Source: Microcoleus sp. FACHB-831
GTDB taxonomy: Bacteria; Cyanobacteriota; Cyanobacteriia; Cyanobacteriales; FACHB-T130
Direction of reading: 5' to 3'
Assembly (NCBI RefSeq): GCF_014695585.1
Contig: NZ_JACJON010000033.1
Coordinates: forward strand, 1 to 46,832
Length of the DNA stretch: 46,832 nt
Shown one piece after another: positions 18,600-26,554 of this stretch. Within the stretch, counting starts at the first letter, position 1. Each line of letters begins with the position of its first letter. The position numbers and the translations under genes were made by a program. Below the pieces are notes generated by a model. The model did no database searches, was not told the DNA's origin, and saw nothing but the letters and a program-made list of their open reading frames with translations.

Positions 18600-18695
18600 C
18601 TGAGTTATAAAAAAAAAGCGCCTTAGTGGACTAACATCGAATTAGAAATTTTAATTGTGAGTCGCTAACATAGAACTGACGCACGGAAAAAAGCA

Positions 18696-19574
18696 ATGGT
18701 AAATTTTGGGCTAAACTCAGCCAGTATTTTGGGAATTTTTCTGGCGGTGGCGGGGGCAGGATTATATTTCCTGCGCTCCGTGCGTCCAGAGCTATCAAGA
18801 GATCACGATATATTTTTTGCGGCTATAGGTCTGTTGTGCGGCTTCATTCTGCTCTTTCAGGGATGGCGGCTAGACCCAATTTTGCAATTCGGTCAGGTTT
18901 TGCTGACAGGCTCGGCTATATTTTTTGCAGTTGAGAGCATTAGACTGCGGGGTGTGGCAACAGAGCAGGCAAAACAACGGAGCGATCGCTTTGTGGATGA
19001 GGAGCGAACCGTTAGCAAGGTCTATCGAGCAGAATTAGATGAACTAGAGCCAATGGACGAAGAACCCCCCAGACGCCGTATTAGAGGAACTCTAGATTCT
19101 AGAAGCAGCCGCGAAAGCTATGAAGATGAACCCCGTCGTCGTTCAAGCAGCCGGGGTGGTACTGAAAGACCAGCGCCAGGAGGCGAGCGGGGAGGAGAGA
19201 GAGACTCTTACGGCGGACAAGCTACGCGATCGCGCAAGTCTCGCCCCCGTCCCGAAAGCCGTCGCCCTGCAAGATCGGAAGATGAGTGGGGTTCTTCAAA
19301 CGGCGTTGATGATTTAGATACATCGGCTAACACAGGTAGGAAAGCGCGTCGTCCTAGCAGTAGCGATATCCCAGATCTAGACAACCGCGATCCTGATACT
19401 GCCACCAAACCAAGAAAACGTCGTCCGCCTGAAGATTCCGTATCTCGACGTAATTCATCACGTAATTCATCAGAGGACGAAGCAACACCAGCAGACTACG
19501 TGGATTACAAACCCGTAGACTACCCCGAAGACGAAGGCGATAACTCGCGCAATTTCGATAAAGACGATTTTTAA
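18696..19574 (+). CDS. ycf66: Ycf66 family protein
   Basis: Membrane protein of 292 residues. The first ~95 residues form the Ycf66 domain with three hydrophobic helices (ASILGIFLAVAGAGLYFLR, IFFAAIGLLCGFILLFQGW, FGQVLLTGSAIFFAVESIRL). The remaining two thirds are a highly charged, Arg/Ser/Pro/Asp-rich tail (for example PRRRIRGTLDSRSSRESYED) that should be disordered and cytosolic. Ycf66 is confined to cyanobacteria and some plastids, and its function is unknown. The start ATG at 18696 places the first helix at once. It runs in the same direction as the following lipoprotein genes, 84 bases apart. Confidence 0.9.
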   Translation: MVNFGLNSASILGIFLAVAGAGLYFLRSVRPELSRDHDIFFAAIGLLCGFILLFQGWRLDPILQFGQVLLTGSAIFFAVESIRLRGVATEQAKQRSDRFVDEERTVSKVYRAELDELEPMDEEPPRRRIRGTLDSRSSRESYEDEPRRRSSSRGGTERPAPGGERGGERDSYGGQATRSRKSRPRPESRRPARSEDEWGSSNGVDDLDTSANTGRKARRPSSSDIPDLDNRDPDTATKPRKRRPPEDSVSRRNSSRNSSEDEATPADYVDYKPVDYPEDEGDNSRNFDKDDF

Positions 19575-19658
19575 AACTATTGGGCGATAATTTGGTGTAA
19601 GGGCGGAACCTTGACGCCCTTACTAGAAAAAATCCTCCTTCGTTGTGCGGATAAGTGA

Positions 19659-20204
19659 ATGTTGCCTGCCACTTTGGGTCGCTGGGTAAGGTGTGGTATC
19701 TGGTTAAGCATTGCCGGGTTAGTCGCAGCCTGTAGCCCAGTTAATAATCCTGTGGGGCCAACAGCCCTCAACAGTCGTTACACGGATGAGCAACCGACGC
19801 TTAGTGGCAACGGTCGCTTTATGGCATTTGTATCCAACCGGAACGGCAAGCAGCAGATATTGCTGTATGACTTGCAACAGAAGCAGTTTGTAGAATTGCC
19901 GAGATTGAATAGAGAAGATGCGATCGCAGACAGCCCTAGCCTAAGCCACACCGCTCGTTATATTGTTTACATGGCCAGCGACCAGGGACGCCCCGAAGTC
20001 GAACTCTACGACCGCATCACAAAATCTACACAAGTTCTCAGCATCGGGTATCGCGGTTGGGTGCGACATCCCAGTATCAGTCCTGATGGTCGCTACATAG
20101 CCTTTGAAAGCGGCACCAAGGGACAATGGGAAATAGAAGTACTAGACAGGGGGCCTAATATTGAGTTAGATATCCCAGATGGCAGCCCATCCCCCCGACA
20201 GTGA
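19659..20204 (+). CDS. TolB-like lipoprotein 1 of a tandem triplet
   Basis: A 181-residue predicted lipoprotein: basic start, hydrophobic helix, lipobox LVAAC (Cys about residue 25). The rest consists of about three PD40/TolB-type beta-propeller repeats, recognised by the spaced S-x-x-GRYIAF-x-S-x-R-x-G-x-x-x-I-x-x-YD pattern (SGNGRFMAFVSNRNGKQQIL, HTARYIVYMASDQGRPEVEL, SPDGRYIAFESGTKGQWEIE). A full propeller needs six or more blades, so this must assemble with other chains or form a partial fold. Its TGA overlaps the GTG start of the next paralogue by four bases, which implies translational coupling. It is probably periplasmic or outer-membrane facing. Partner and ligand are unknown. Confidence 0.82.
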   Translation: MLPATLGRWVRCGIWLSIAGLVAACSPVNNPVGPTALNSRYTDEQPTLSGNGRFMAFVSNRNGKQQILLYDLQQKQFVELPRLNREDAIADSPSLSHTARYIVYMASDQGRPEVELYDRITKSTQVLSIGYRGWVRHPSISPDGRYIAFESGTKGQWEIEVLDRGPNIELDIPDGSPSPRQ

Positions 20205-20722
20205 AGAGTTCATTATTTCTATCAGCAGTTGTTGTCTTAGCTGGGTTGTTAAGCAGTTGTAACAGCTCAGGTCGCCTTTTGATCTTTCCCTCCGATCCAG
20301 GAGGGCGCAGCTTAAATAGCCCAGCGTCAGAATTAAATCCTCAGATTGCCAACCGTTACATTGTCTTTACCTCCGATAGGCGGGGCAGGCAAGATATTTA
20401 TATGTTTGATGCTGTAGAGCAGCGCTTGGTCGATCTACCTGGATTAAATGCTCTAGATATGATTGGCTCTCACCCAGCCGTTTCAGAAAACGGTCGTTAC
20501 ATAGTTTTTACGGGTAGTCGCCAAGGCAAGTCAGGAATTTATCTCTACGACCGCGAACTACGCCAGCTAAGGAATCTTACAGAAACCTTGCAAGCAGAGG
20601 TGCGGAACCCAAGCATTAGCGCTGATGGCAGTACTGTTGCCTTTGAGTCTAGCGAGAATGGTCAGTGGGATATTAGAGTTTATGACAAATCGGGGCAACC
20701 GCTTAATTTTCCAACTTATTGA
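20201..20722 (+). CDS. TolB-like lipoprotein 2 of a tandem triplet
   Basis: A 173-residue paralogue of its neighbours. It starts with GTG overlapping the previous stop (GTGA), has a signal helix (LFLSAVVVLAGLLSSC) with lipobox LLSSC, and then three PD40-like repeats such as IANRYIVFTSDRRGRQDIYM, SENGRYIVFTGSRQGKSGIY and SADGSTVAFESSENGQWDIR. The first repeat has lost the usual D/N-G before R-Y. The short distances mean all three genes are made from one transcript. It is not a fragment, because the signal peptide and stop are both intact. Confidence 0.82.
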   Translation: MKSSLFLSAVVVLAGLLSSCNSSGRLLIFPSDPGGRSLNSPASELNPQIANRYIVFTSDRRGRQDIYMFDAVEQRLVDLPGLNALDMIGSHPAVSENGRYIVFTGSRQGKSGIYLYDRELRQLRNLTETLQAEVRNPSISADGSTVAFESSENGQWDIRVYDKSGQPLNFPTY

Positions 20723-21240
20723 TGAAATTGCAGCTCGATTGGGGTTTATTAATTTTGTTAGCAGCTGTATTGAGCATAGGTGGCTGCACGCAGCTGTTCG
20801 CATCGCAACCGCAAATCCTTACAGGTGGAATTAATAGCCAGACACCGGACGAGTACCCAGCTTATAGCAGCGATGGTAGATATCTGGCCTTTGCTTCAGA
20901 CCGGAATAACAACAGAGATATATTTTTATACGACTTACAAGAACGTCGTCTTGTCGATTTACCCAATCTAAATCGTGGGGACTCCAGCCAGGATCAACCT
21001 GCGCTGAGTGCAAATGGTCAGTTTATTGCTTATGTTTCTACAGAGCGGGGTAAGACGGATATTTTGATCTACAATCGCCAAACCGGGGCTACACAACTGT
21101 TAACTGTAGATATCCGAGGTTCGGTACGCCATCCAACAATTACCGGGGATGGACGCTATGTGGCTTTTGAAACTAGCCAACTAGGTCAATGGCATATTGC
21201 TGTTGTAGATAGAGGTGCTAGTTCAACCCCGGCTCGATAA
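20722..21240 (+). CDS. TolB-like lipoprotein 3 of a tandem triplet
   Basis: A 172-residue third paralogue. The ATG at 20722 shares its A with the preceding stop (TGATG); a TTG one codon earlier is an alternative start. The signal helix LLILLAAVLSIGGC ends at a lipobox cysteine. Repeats include SSDGRYLAFASDRNNNRDIF, SANGQFIAYVSTERGKTDIL and TGDGRYVAFETSQLGQWHIA. The arrangement of all three genes is the same: lipobox, short spacer, three blades. A palindrome 10 bases after the stop probably ends transcription against the convergent HLIP gene. Confidence 0.82.
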   Translation: MKLQLDWGLLILLAAVLSIGGCTQLFASQPQILTGGINSQTPDEYPAYSSDGRYLAFASDRNNNRDIFLYDLQERRLVDLPNLNRGDSSQDQPALSANGQFIAYVSTERGKTDILIYNRQTGATQLLTVDIRGSVRHPTITGDGRYVAFETSQLGQWHIAVVDRGASSTPAR

Positions 21241-21250
21241 TAAACATTAG

Positions 21251-21281
21251 TTAGTAAGGTGGGCAGTGCCCACTTTACTAA
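21251..21281. repeat. GTGGGCA-TGCCCAC palindrome, copy 1
   Basis: TTAGTAAGGTGGGCA and TGCCCACTTTACTAA form a 15-bp inverted repeat with one mismatch and a one-base centre. It lies between the convergent lipoprotein and HLIP genes and may act as a terminator there. A near copy stands between urtA and urtB and a degenerate one between fmdA and fmdB. Confidence 0.75.
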
Positions 21282-21320
21282 CTAGGCTTGATAGTAAAAA
21301 TTACTTGGTTCTTGTAATTG

Positions 21321-21518
21321 CTAACGCAAGCCGAGCCAGGTAAAGAGGTCTTGCTGCGTGAACAATTCCAGCAACAATAGACCGACAAAACCAATCATGG
21401 CGAAGCGTCCGTTCAGTTGTTCGGCGTAAGAGGAAAAGCCAAAAGCGGGTTCTGGCTGGTTGTAGTTTTCTTGGAGCGATGGTTGAGCTGAGGGAGTGGT
21501 GTTGGTTTCAGGATTCAT
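21321..21518 (-). CDS. High-light-inducible protein (HLIP/Scp, one-helix LHC relative)
   Basis: A 65-residue single-helix thylakoid protein of the chlorophyll a/b-binding superfamily, which protects newly made chlorophyll-binding proteins and dissipates excess energy. The signature E-x-x-N-G-R-x-A-M-x-G-F is present in AEQLNGRFAMIGFVGLLLLE, with the chlorophyll-ligating Glu, Asn and Arg. The N-terminal ~28 residues are polar and disordered. Its ATG at 21518 lies inside the end of sdhB, overlapping by 11 bases, so it may be co-transcribed with and translationally coupled to sdhB, an unusual partner for a light-stress protein. Confidence 0.95.
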   Translation of the reverse strand: MNPETNTTPSAQPSLQENYNQPEPAFGFSSYAEQLNGRFAMIGFVGLLLLELFTQQDLFTWLGLR

Positions 21519-22530
21519 GAGTTGTAGTGGAAGAAATAGACTCCTGGGATTGTACTTCTAGATTTTGTACGGATTCAATGAGCGATCGCACTACATCGGC
21601 TCCCTCTGAAGGCTCGAAGGAAAAAGGAAACTTGCCCCGCGCTAACATCCTTAACCCCAACGGCCCCAAGCTTATCAACCCCTTAATATCTCGAAAAGAA
21701 TTACCTACTACCTGCAAACCAAACTGGCGCTCATCAATCCAACCTCCTTCTTTAACCAGTTCGATTAATACTTTCCGGTGGCGGATAGAGCGGCTGGCTT
21801 GATCGTCTTTACGGTCGAGTATTTCCTGTTTAATCTTACCGATTTGATCCATGGGCGCTACGCCCATTGGGCAGACTGTATTGCAGTAAAAACAGCGGGT
21901 GCAACCCCAAACCCCCGCTGTGCCAACGTTGTATTTTTCCAAGCGAGGTTCTGTCTGGGCATCGCGAGAATCTGCTACCATCCGGTAAGCTTTTGCTAGC
22001 GCATGCGGGCCAACAAATTCTGGATTTACCTCGCGGGCATTGCATTCAGAATAACAAGCACCGCAGAGAATACAATTACCAGTTTGGTCAAGGCGCGATC
22101 GCTCTTCTGGCGTCTGCAAAAATTCTCTTTCCGGAACCTGCCGCGCACCCGTGCTGACATACGGTTCAACTGCTTCGAGGTTATCCCAGAAGCTACTCAT
22201 ATCCACCACCAAATCCTTAATTACAGGCATATTGCCCATTGGCGCGATGGTGATTTCTGGAATTCCACTTGATGTTTGTGGGAACCGTGCCAATTCACTG
22301 CCAACATTTTCCTTACAAGCCAGCGCAGAACGACCGTTGATTCGCATAGAACAGCTACCGCAAATGGTGTTGCGACAATTTTTGCGATATGCCAAACTAC
22401 CATCCTGCTCCCACTTAATGCGATTTAAGCAATCTAAAATTGTATTGCCTGCATCAACATCCAGCTGATAAGTCTGAACTTTAGGGGAGGAATTTTGCTC
22501 CTGCCGAATGACCTTAAAAATTACTTGCAT
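21508..22530 (-). CDS. sdhB: Succinate dehydrogenase/fumarate reductase iron-sulfur subunit
   Basis: Electron-transfer subunit of a respiratory complex II-like enzyme passing electrons from succinate to plastoquinone. The 340 residues hold a plant-type [2Fe-2S] set (Cys52, 57, 60 and 72 in NCRNTICGSC and ACKEN) and two ferredoxin-type sets, Cys153/156/159/163 (CILCGACYSEC) and Cys210/213/216/220 (CTRCFYCNTVCP). At the middle cluster, position 156 is Cys. It is ~100 residues longer than E. coli SdhB, with a C-terminal extension (from about residue 230) typical of cyanobacteria. sdhA is not adjacent. The gene's end overlaps the HLIP start. Confidence 0.94.
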   Translation of the reverse strand: MQVIFKVIRQEQNSSPKVQTYQLDVDAGNTILDCLNRIKWEQDGSLAYRKNCRNTICGSCSMRINGRSALACKENVGSELARFPQTSSGIPEITIAPMGNMPVIKDLVVDMSSFWDNLEAVEPYVSTGARQVPEREFLQTPEERSRLDQTGNCILCGACYSECNAREVNPEFVGPHALAKAYRMVADSRDAQTEPRLEKYNVGTAGVWGCTRCFYCNTVCPMGVAPMDQIGKIKQEILDRKDDQASRSIRHRKVLIELVKEGGWIDERQFGLQVVGNSFRDIKGLISLGPLGLRMLARGKFPFSFEPSEGADVVRSLIESVQNLEVQSQESISSTTTHES

Positions 22531-22968
22531 GACGCCTGGATCTTATAATCTAAACACTCGCATCATAAATCTGCCGTTATCTTACTTCGTGCAGGTAGTT
22601 AGCGCACCACCAAACAGAGCTATTACCAGATATGCTGCTGTCAATTCTCTGACACACGTTTTAGAGTTGGGCGATGATTTTTCTGCCACTGCTTATAGTC
22701 TAATAGTTTCAACCTCTTCCAGCATTAAAGACTAGAGTGCTATTGCGCTGTAAAACCTGGACGCTGGCAAAAAGTTAGCTTTTTCTGCCACTAACATTAA
22801 GTATTGATACCCAAATGTGCTTGATCTAAAATTTCTAATTTTAAAATTAAATTTTAAAAAATACTTGTCAAAGCCGAGATATTTAAGTATATATTTTTTA
22901 TAAGACTAAAGGATTGAACTAAGGCTATATTTACTATACTGTTACATTGAAGGATAATTTCTAAAGCA
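22531..22968. other. 438-base spacer between sdhB and the cyAbrB gene
   Basis: A divergent promoter region. No gene found. AT-rich from about 22830 to the cyAbrB start. A candidate promoter for the cyAbrB gene is listed separately. Confidence 0.5.
22914..22940 (+). promoter_or_regulatory. Candidate promoter of the cyAbrB gene
   Basis: TATACT (22935-22940) resembles a -10 box and TTGAAC begins at 22914, with a short 15-base spacing. The ATG is 28 bases after the -10. It is plausible, not proven. Confidence 0.35.
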
Positions 22969-23382
22969 ATGACTGAAACACAAAAAAGTCCCTTGACAGG
23001 GAAAGCACTACTTCAAAAAGTAAAAGAACTTTCAAACTTACCACGGCGAGAAACAGCAAAAAGCTGCGGATATTACACCGTGACTAAGAATAACCAGACT
23101 CGCGTCAACTTAACAGATTTTTATGATGCGGTGCTGGCAGCAAAGGGCGTTCCTCTCGATCCAGAGGGAACAAAAGATGGGCGTGGCCGAGAGGCGACTT
23201 ATCGCGTGAGCGTACACAAAAACGGACAAATTGTTATTGGTGCAACGTACACGGCAGCGATGGGATTAAAGTCCGGCGATGAATTTGAAATAAAATTGGG
23301 CTACAAGCACATCCACCTAATTCAGATGGATGCTGATAAAAAGATCCTCGGAGAGGAAGACGAAGAGGAGGATGAAGAATAG
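22969..23382 (+). CDS. cyAbrB-type transcriptional regulator
   Basis: DNA-binding regulator of the cyanobacterial AbrB class, which tunes carbon/nitrogen metabolism, nitrogen uptake and hydrogenase genes. The protein has 137 residues. The N-terminal half (LTGKALLQKVKELSNLPRRE, then AKSCGYYTVTK) is the conserved cyanobacterial region. The AbrB-like swapped-hairpin DNA-binding domain is at the C-terminal side, about 70-125 (YRVSVHKNGQIVIGATYTAA, GLKSGDEFEIKLGYKHIHLI), the reverse of Bacillus AbrB. The tail is acidic (GEEDEEEDEE). AAGGA lies about 14 bases before the ATG. It belongs to one of the two usual paralogue classes; I cannot assign which. Confidence 0.92.
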   Translation: MTETQKSPLTGKALLQKVKELSNLPRRETAKSCGYYTVTKNNQTRVNLTDFYDAVLAAKGVPLDPEGTKDGRGREATYRVSVHKNGQIVIGATYTAAMGLKSGDEFEIKLGYKHIHLIQMDADKKILGEEDEEEDEE

Positions 23383-23449
23383 GAACTTTAAGTATCTAGG
23401 CGTAGGGTGCTTCTAACAAATCGCCCTGGCAATTTGAGGAAGTATCGCT

Positions 23450-24301
23450 ATGTTTGACAAAGGATATGGTCAGTTACAAGCAGCAATTGCTTCATCGACT
23501 GGACTGTTGAAAGCGATCGCTTTTTTCTTAGTCTGGGCAGGTCTTTGGTTGCCACTGGCCATTCCTGTGGCAATAGTGCTGAAATGGCGTCCCCTAAGCC
23601 CTCTGAAAGTAGAGCAAAAGCTACCTCTACTAGCTTCGCTTTATCTTATCGCTCCTTTAATTGTGTGGGGAGCATCTTGGGCGGAGGGGTCGTCTTTTTC
23701 CGATTATGGATTAGAGTGGAAACTTTCTACCCTAGTTTCACTAAGCCTGGGGTTAGGCTTGGGTGTCCTAAGTCTGGCAGTAATATTTGGCTTGCAATCG
23801 ATGCTGGGTTGGATTGAGTGGCAAAAGGAAGAAAAGCCACGAGATTGGCTATCGATAAGCAAATCTATCTTGTTGCCAACGCTGTTAATAGGACTGTTGG
23901 TAAGTGGAATTGAGGAATTAATATTTCGAGGATTTCTGCTAAATGTACTACAGCAGGACTATTCAGTCTTAGTGGCGGCGGCAATATCTAGCGTCATTTT
24001 TGCTTTGCTGCACTTAGTTTGGGAACAGCAAGAGACATTGCCACAAATACCAGGATTGTGGCTGATGGGGATGGTATTAGTGCTGGCGCGGATTGTAGAT
24101 GGTGGCAGTTTAGGTTTAGCTTGGGGATTGCACGCGGGTTGGATTTGGGGAATTGCTAGCCTGGATACAGCTAGGTTGATTAATTACACAAGCGTCGTCC
24201 CAGCCTGGATGACTGGAATAGGAGAAAAACCCTTAGCTGGGGGTGCGGGAATTGTTTGTTTGTTAGGAACTGCTGCGGTTTTGTGGTCATTTTCTGGTTA
24301 G
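23450..24301 (+). CDS. CPBP family intramembrane glutamic endopeptidase
   Basis: Polytopic membrane protein of 283 residues with about eight hydrophobic segments and the ABI/CPBP (Rce1-like) active-site set: E155-E156-x-x-x-R160 in IEELIFRGFL, His188 in FALLHLVWE, and His228 in AWGLHAGWIW. These residues form the intramembrane glutamate protease centre. Substrates in cyanobacteria are unknown; relatives process CAAX proteins or confer bacteriocin immunity. It follows the cyAbrB gene by 67 bases in the same direction and could share its transcript. Confidence 0.9.
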   Translation: MFDKGYGQLQAAIASSTGLLKAIAFFLVWAGLWLPLAIPVAIVLKWRPLSPLKVEQKLPLLASLYLIAPLIVWGASWAEGSSFSDYGLEWKLSTLVSLSLGLGLGVLSLAVIFGLQSMLGWIEWQKEEKPRDWLSISKSILLPTLLIGLLVSGIEELIFRGFLLNVLQQDYSVLVAAAISSVIFALLHLVWEQQETLPQIPGLWLMGMVLVLARIVDGGSLGLAWGLHAGWIWGIASLDTARLINYTSVVPAWMTGIGEKPLAGGAGIVCLLGTAAVLWSFSG

Positions 24302-24429
24302 TGGTAAAGCAAGGCGATCGCATTGTAGTTCCCGAAAACGCTTCCTCAGAGAAAAAAAGTTTATCGCTACCGGAATATAGGATGGAGCTGTTGTAGAGAA
24401 TTCCAGCAACCACAAAGCGAGGAATTTTT

Positions 24430-25104
24430 ATGACAGCCATTGAATTGAATAAACAAATGCACCTGGAGTATTTAACTGGGTTGAAAGGGTTTATTAGCTT
24501 TGCTAGAGATCCTGGTGAAACAGACTCAGTTTTTGATATGGCCGAGGGATTTCGCCATACCGAGACTTATCAACTTTCGATGGAGTACCTGAAATCTCAA
24601 CCGGAGATTCAGCCTATTGTAAAAGAACGCTATATTGCTCCAACTCCGGATATGGAAGCACTGCTGAAATTACCCGAAGAATCCCTTGGTTATAGATATG
24701 CTTCTTATATGAAGGGGTCAAATTTTGACCCGGAATTTTACCGAAAAATTCAAGTACAGGACGATAACACCTACATTTCATTACGCCTACGACAAACCCA
24801 CGATATTTGGCACCAGATAACAGGTTTTGGCACCGATCCAGCAGGAGAGGTAGGACTACAAGGATTTTATCTCGCTCAAACTCACACACCTACATCAGTG
24901 GCGATTATGGCGGGAGTAATTTTGAATACTCTGCTCAAGTCCGCAGATGATTTGACTGATGTGATGAGCATAATTGGCAAGGGATATAGCATGGGTTTAA
25001 AGGCAAAACCCTTCTTAGCACAGAAGTGGGAAGAGAATTGGGAGAAGCCGTTAGCAGAGTGGAGGGCTGAAATGAATGTTGAACCTATAACTAAATCTGC
25101 TTGA
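24430..25104 (+). CDS. Coq4-family protein
   Basis: A 224-residue soluble protein, probably membrane-peripheral. It shows the Coq4 metal-binding signature exactly: H-D-x-x-H followed by eleven residues and E (HDIWHQITGFGTDPAGE, at about residues 126-142). Eukaryotic COQ4 is needed for ubiquinone synthesis and has been linked to oxidative decarboxylation at ring carbon C1. Cyanobacteria make plastoquinone, so a quinone-related role is a reasonable inference, not shown here. The N-terminal 40 residues (FISFARDPGETDSVFDMAEG) also fit the family. It starts 128 bases after the CPBP protease gene in the same direction. A 14-base AGCGCGATCGCGCT palindrome lies about 20 bases after the stop. Confidence 0.87.
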   Translation: MTAIELNKQMHLEYLTGLKGFISFARDPGETDSVFDMAEGFRHTETYQLSMEYLKSQPEIQPIVKERYIAPTPDMEALLKLPEESLGYRYASYMKGSNFDPEFYRKIQVQDDNTYISLRLRQTHDIWHQITGFGTDPAGEVGLQGFYLAQTHTPTSVAIMAGVILNTLLKSADDLTDVMSIIGKGYSMGLKAKPFLAQKWEENWEKPLAEWRAEMNVEPITKSA

Positions 25105-25214
25105 TTTAAATAATAAGAAAACAGCGCGATCGCGCTTTGTCTTTAGCGGTGCATCTCTTACTCACAGCCAATAATTAGTTCTGGTCATCAGGCGCGGTGC
25201 TTCAGTAAAGGATT

Positions 25215-26492
25215 TCACTTAACTGCGCGAGTTGCGCTTACAATCGTAACGGGATTTAGAGGAGAAAACCGTGTCAAGTGTGCGATTGGTACGGAACGCG
25301 ATAGCTGCACTTGCAACAACTGGTAATCCCAACCGCGATCGCGCAACCATCCCAAACCCGCATTCAGATGTTCCAAAGTAGCCAGCGCCAGCACCAACAC
25401 GCCACAAGCTGTCAATTTGCTACTACAAACATCTAAAATTTCACTCAAATTACCACCGCTACCACCAATAAAGATGCGATCTGGTTCTGGTAGCTGATCT
25501 AATACAGCTGGTGCTGTACCGTGAATGGAGATAACATTTTCCACTTGGAAGCGCTGACAATTTTGTTCAATTAAACTTGTACCCGCTGCTGTTTTCTCAA
25601 TGGCATATATCTTAGAAAGAGGGAATAATCGGGCAATTTCGATGGAAACTGAACCCGTACCCGCGCCTATGTCCCAGATAATTTGTCCTGGTTTTAGTGC
25701 TAGTTCTCCTAATACGAGAACGCGCACTTCTCGCTTAGTCATTAATCCGGGGCGATCGCTAAAACTTAAAAAAGTTGCATCAGGCAATCCCAAATGCGGC
25801 AAAGCATCTAAATTCAGATTTATTTGTGCATCTGATTTAGGCTGGCGCAGCAATACCACCACATTCAAAGGTGCAAAATTCTGTTGTCGGAGAGACGCCG
25901 CTTTATCTCCTCTATCTTCTAATGGAAAAAACTGCACTCGCTCATCAATACCACCTAAATTTTCACATACCCAAAACTGATAATAGCTAGGTAAATCTAA
26001 AGCAAGTAAGAGTCGCGCGATCGCATTCGGTGTATTCGTCCCATCTGTTAATACTGCAATCTTCTCTACACCTTGTTGCAGCGCTTGGATTAACTCATCC
26101 AGCGATCGCCCGTGTGCGCTAACAACCCGCGCATCTTGCCAAGGAACTTTAATTTTGTTAAATGCTAACTGCACTGAACTCAGATGCGGGTGAAATATTA
26201 ATTGTTCTGTGGGTAGTTCTTCTAACAGCAACCTCCCTAACCCAAAAAATAAAGGATCGCCACTAACCAGTACCACAATTACATCGGATAAATTGTTTAG
26301 GCGTTGGCGAATTTCCTCGATAGCTGGGGTAAAGTCTCGCAGTACCAGACGCGGTGCTGGATGAGTTGAGAAATAGCTGAGGTGGCGATCGCTTCCTACC
26401 AATAGCGTAGCCCCATCCACAATTTGCCGCACCGCTTGACTTAGCCCAGCCGCGCCATCCAAGCCAATTCCAACAACGTGTACTGGTGTCAT
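25215..26492 (-). CDS. cobL: Precorrin-6Y C5,15-methyltransferase (decarboxylating), CbiET fusion
   Basis: Bifunctional corrin-ring enzyme of cobalamin synthesis that methylates C5 and C15 and decarboxylates C12 of precorrin-6Y. The N-terminal half (about residues 1-200) is a tetrapyrrole methylase domain, CbiE type: VHVVGIGLDGAAGLS, VGSDRHLSYF, VLVSGDPLFFGLGR. The C-terminal half (about 235-410) is the CbiT methyltransferase with SAM motif IWDIGAGTGSVSIEIARLF and the RIFIGGSGGNL loop. The ATG at 26492 matches the family start; the longer TTG frame only reads through a T-rich repeat. It follows cobH in the same direction, 62 bases apart, and the two act at consecutive steps. Confidence 0.94.
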   Translation of the reverse strand: MTPVHVVGIGLDGAAGLSQAVRQIVDGATLLVGSDRHLSYFSTHPAPRLVLRDFTPAIEEIRQRLNNLSDVIVVLVSGDPLFFGLGRLLLEELPTEQLIFHPHLSSVQLAFNKIKVPWQDARVVSAHGRSLDELIQALQQGVEKIAVLTDGTNTPNAIARLLLALDLPSYYQFWVCENLGGIDERVQFFPLEDRGDKAASLRQQNFAPLNVVVLLRQPKSDAQINLNLDALPHLGLPDATFLSFSDRPGLMTKREVRVLVLGELALKPGQIIWDIGAGTGSVSIEIARLFPLSKIYAIEKTAAGTSLIEQNCQRFQVENVISIHGTAPAVLDQLPEPDRIFIGGSGGNLSEILDVCSSKLTACGVLVLALATLEHLNAGLGWLRDRGWDYQLLQVQLSRSVPIAHLTRFSPLNPVTIVSATRAVK

Positions 26493-26554
26493 AAAAAAGT
26501 AAAAAGTAAAAAACAAAAAAGCAAAAGGAAGAAGTACTTTTGCATGAAAACCTT
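26493..26554. repeat. AAAGTAAAAAG-type spacer repeat between cobH and cobL
   Basis: The 62-base gap contains tandem AAAGTAAAAAG units and their inverted copy CTTTTTACTTTT, plus a GCAAAAG/CTTTTGC pair, so it can fold into an AT-rich hairpin. It could slow or partially end transcription between the two cobalamin genes. Confidence 0.4.

Noticed and set aside
20201-20722. Lipoprotein triplet as one frameshifted gene
   Set aside because: Each member has its own signal peptide, lipobox and clean stop, so they are separate genes.
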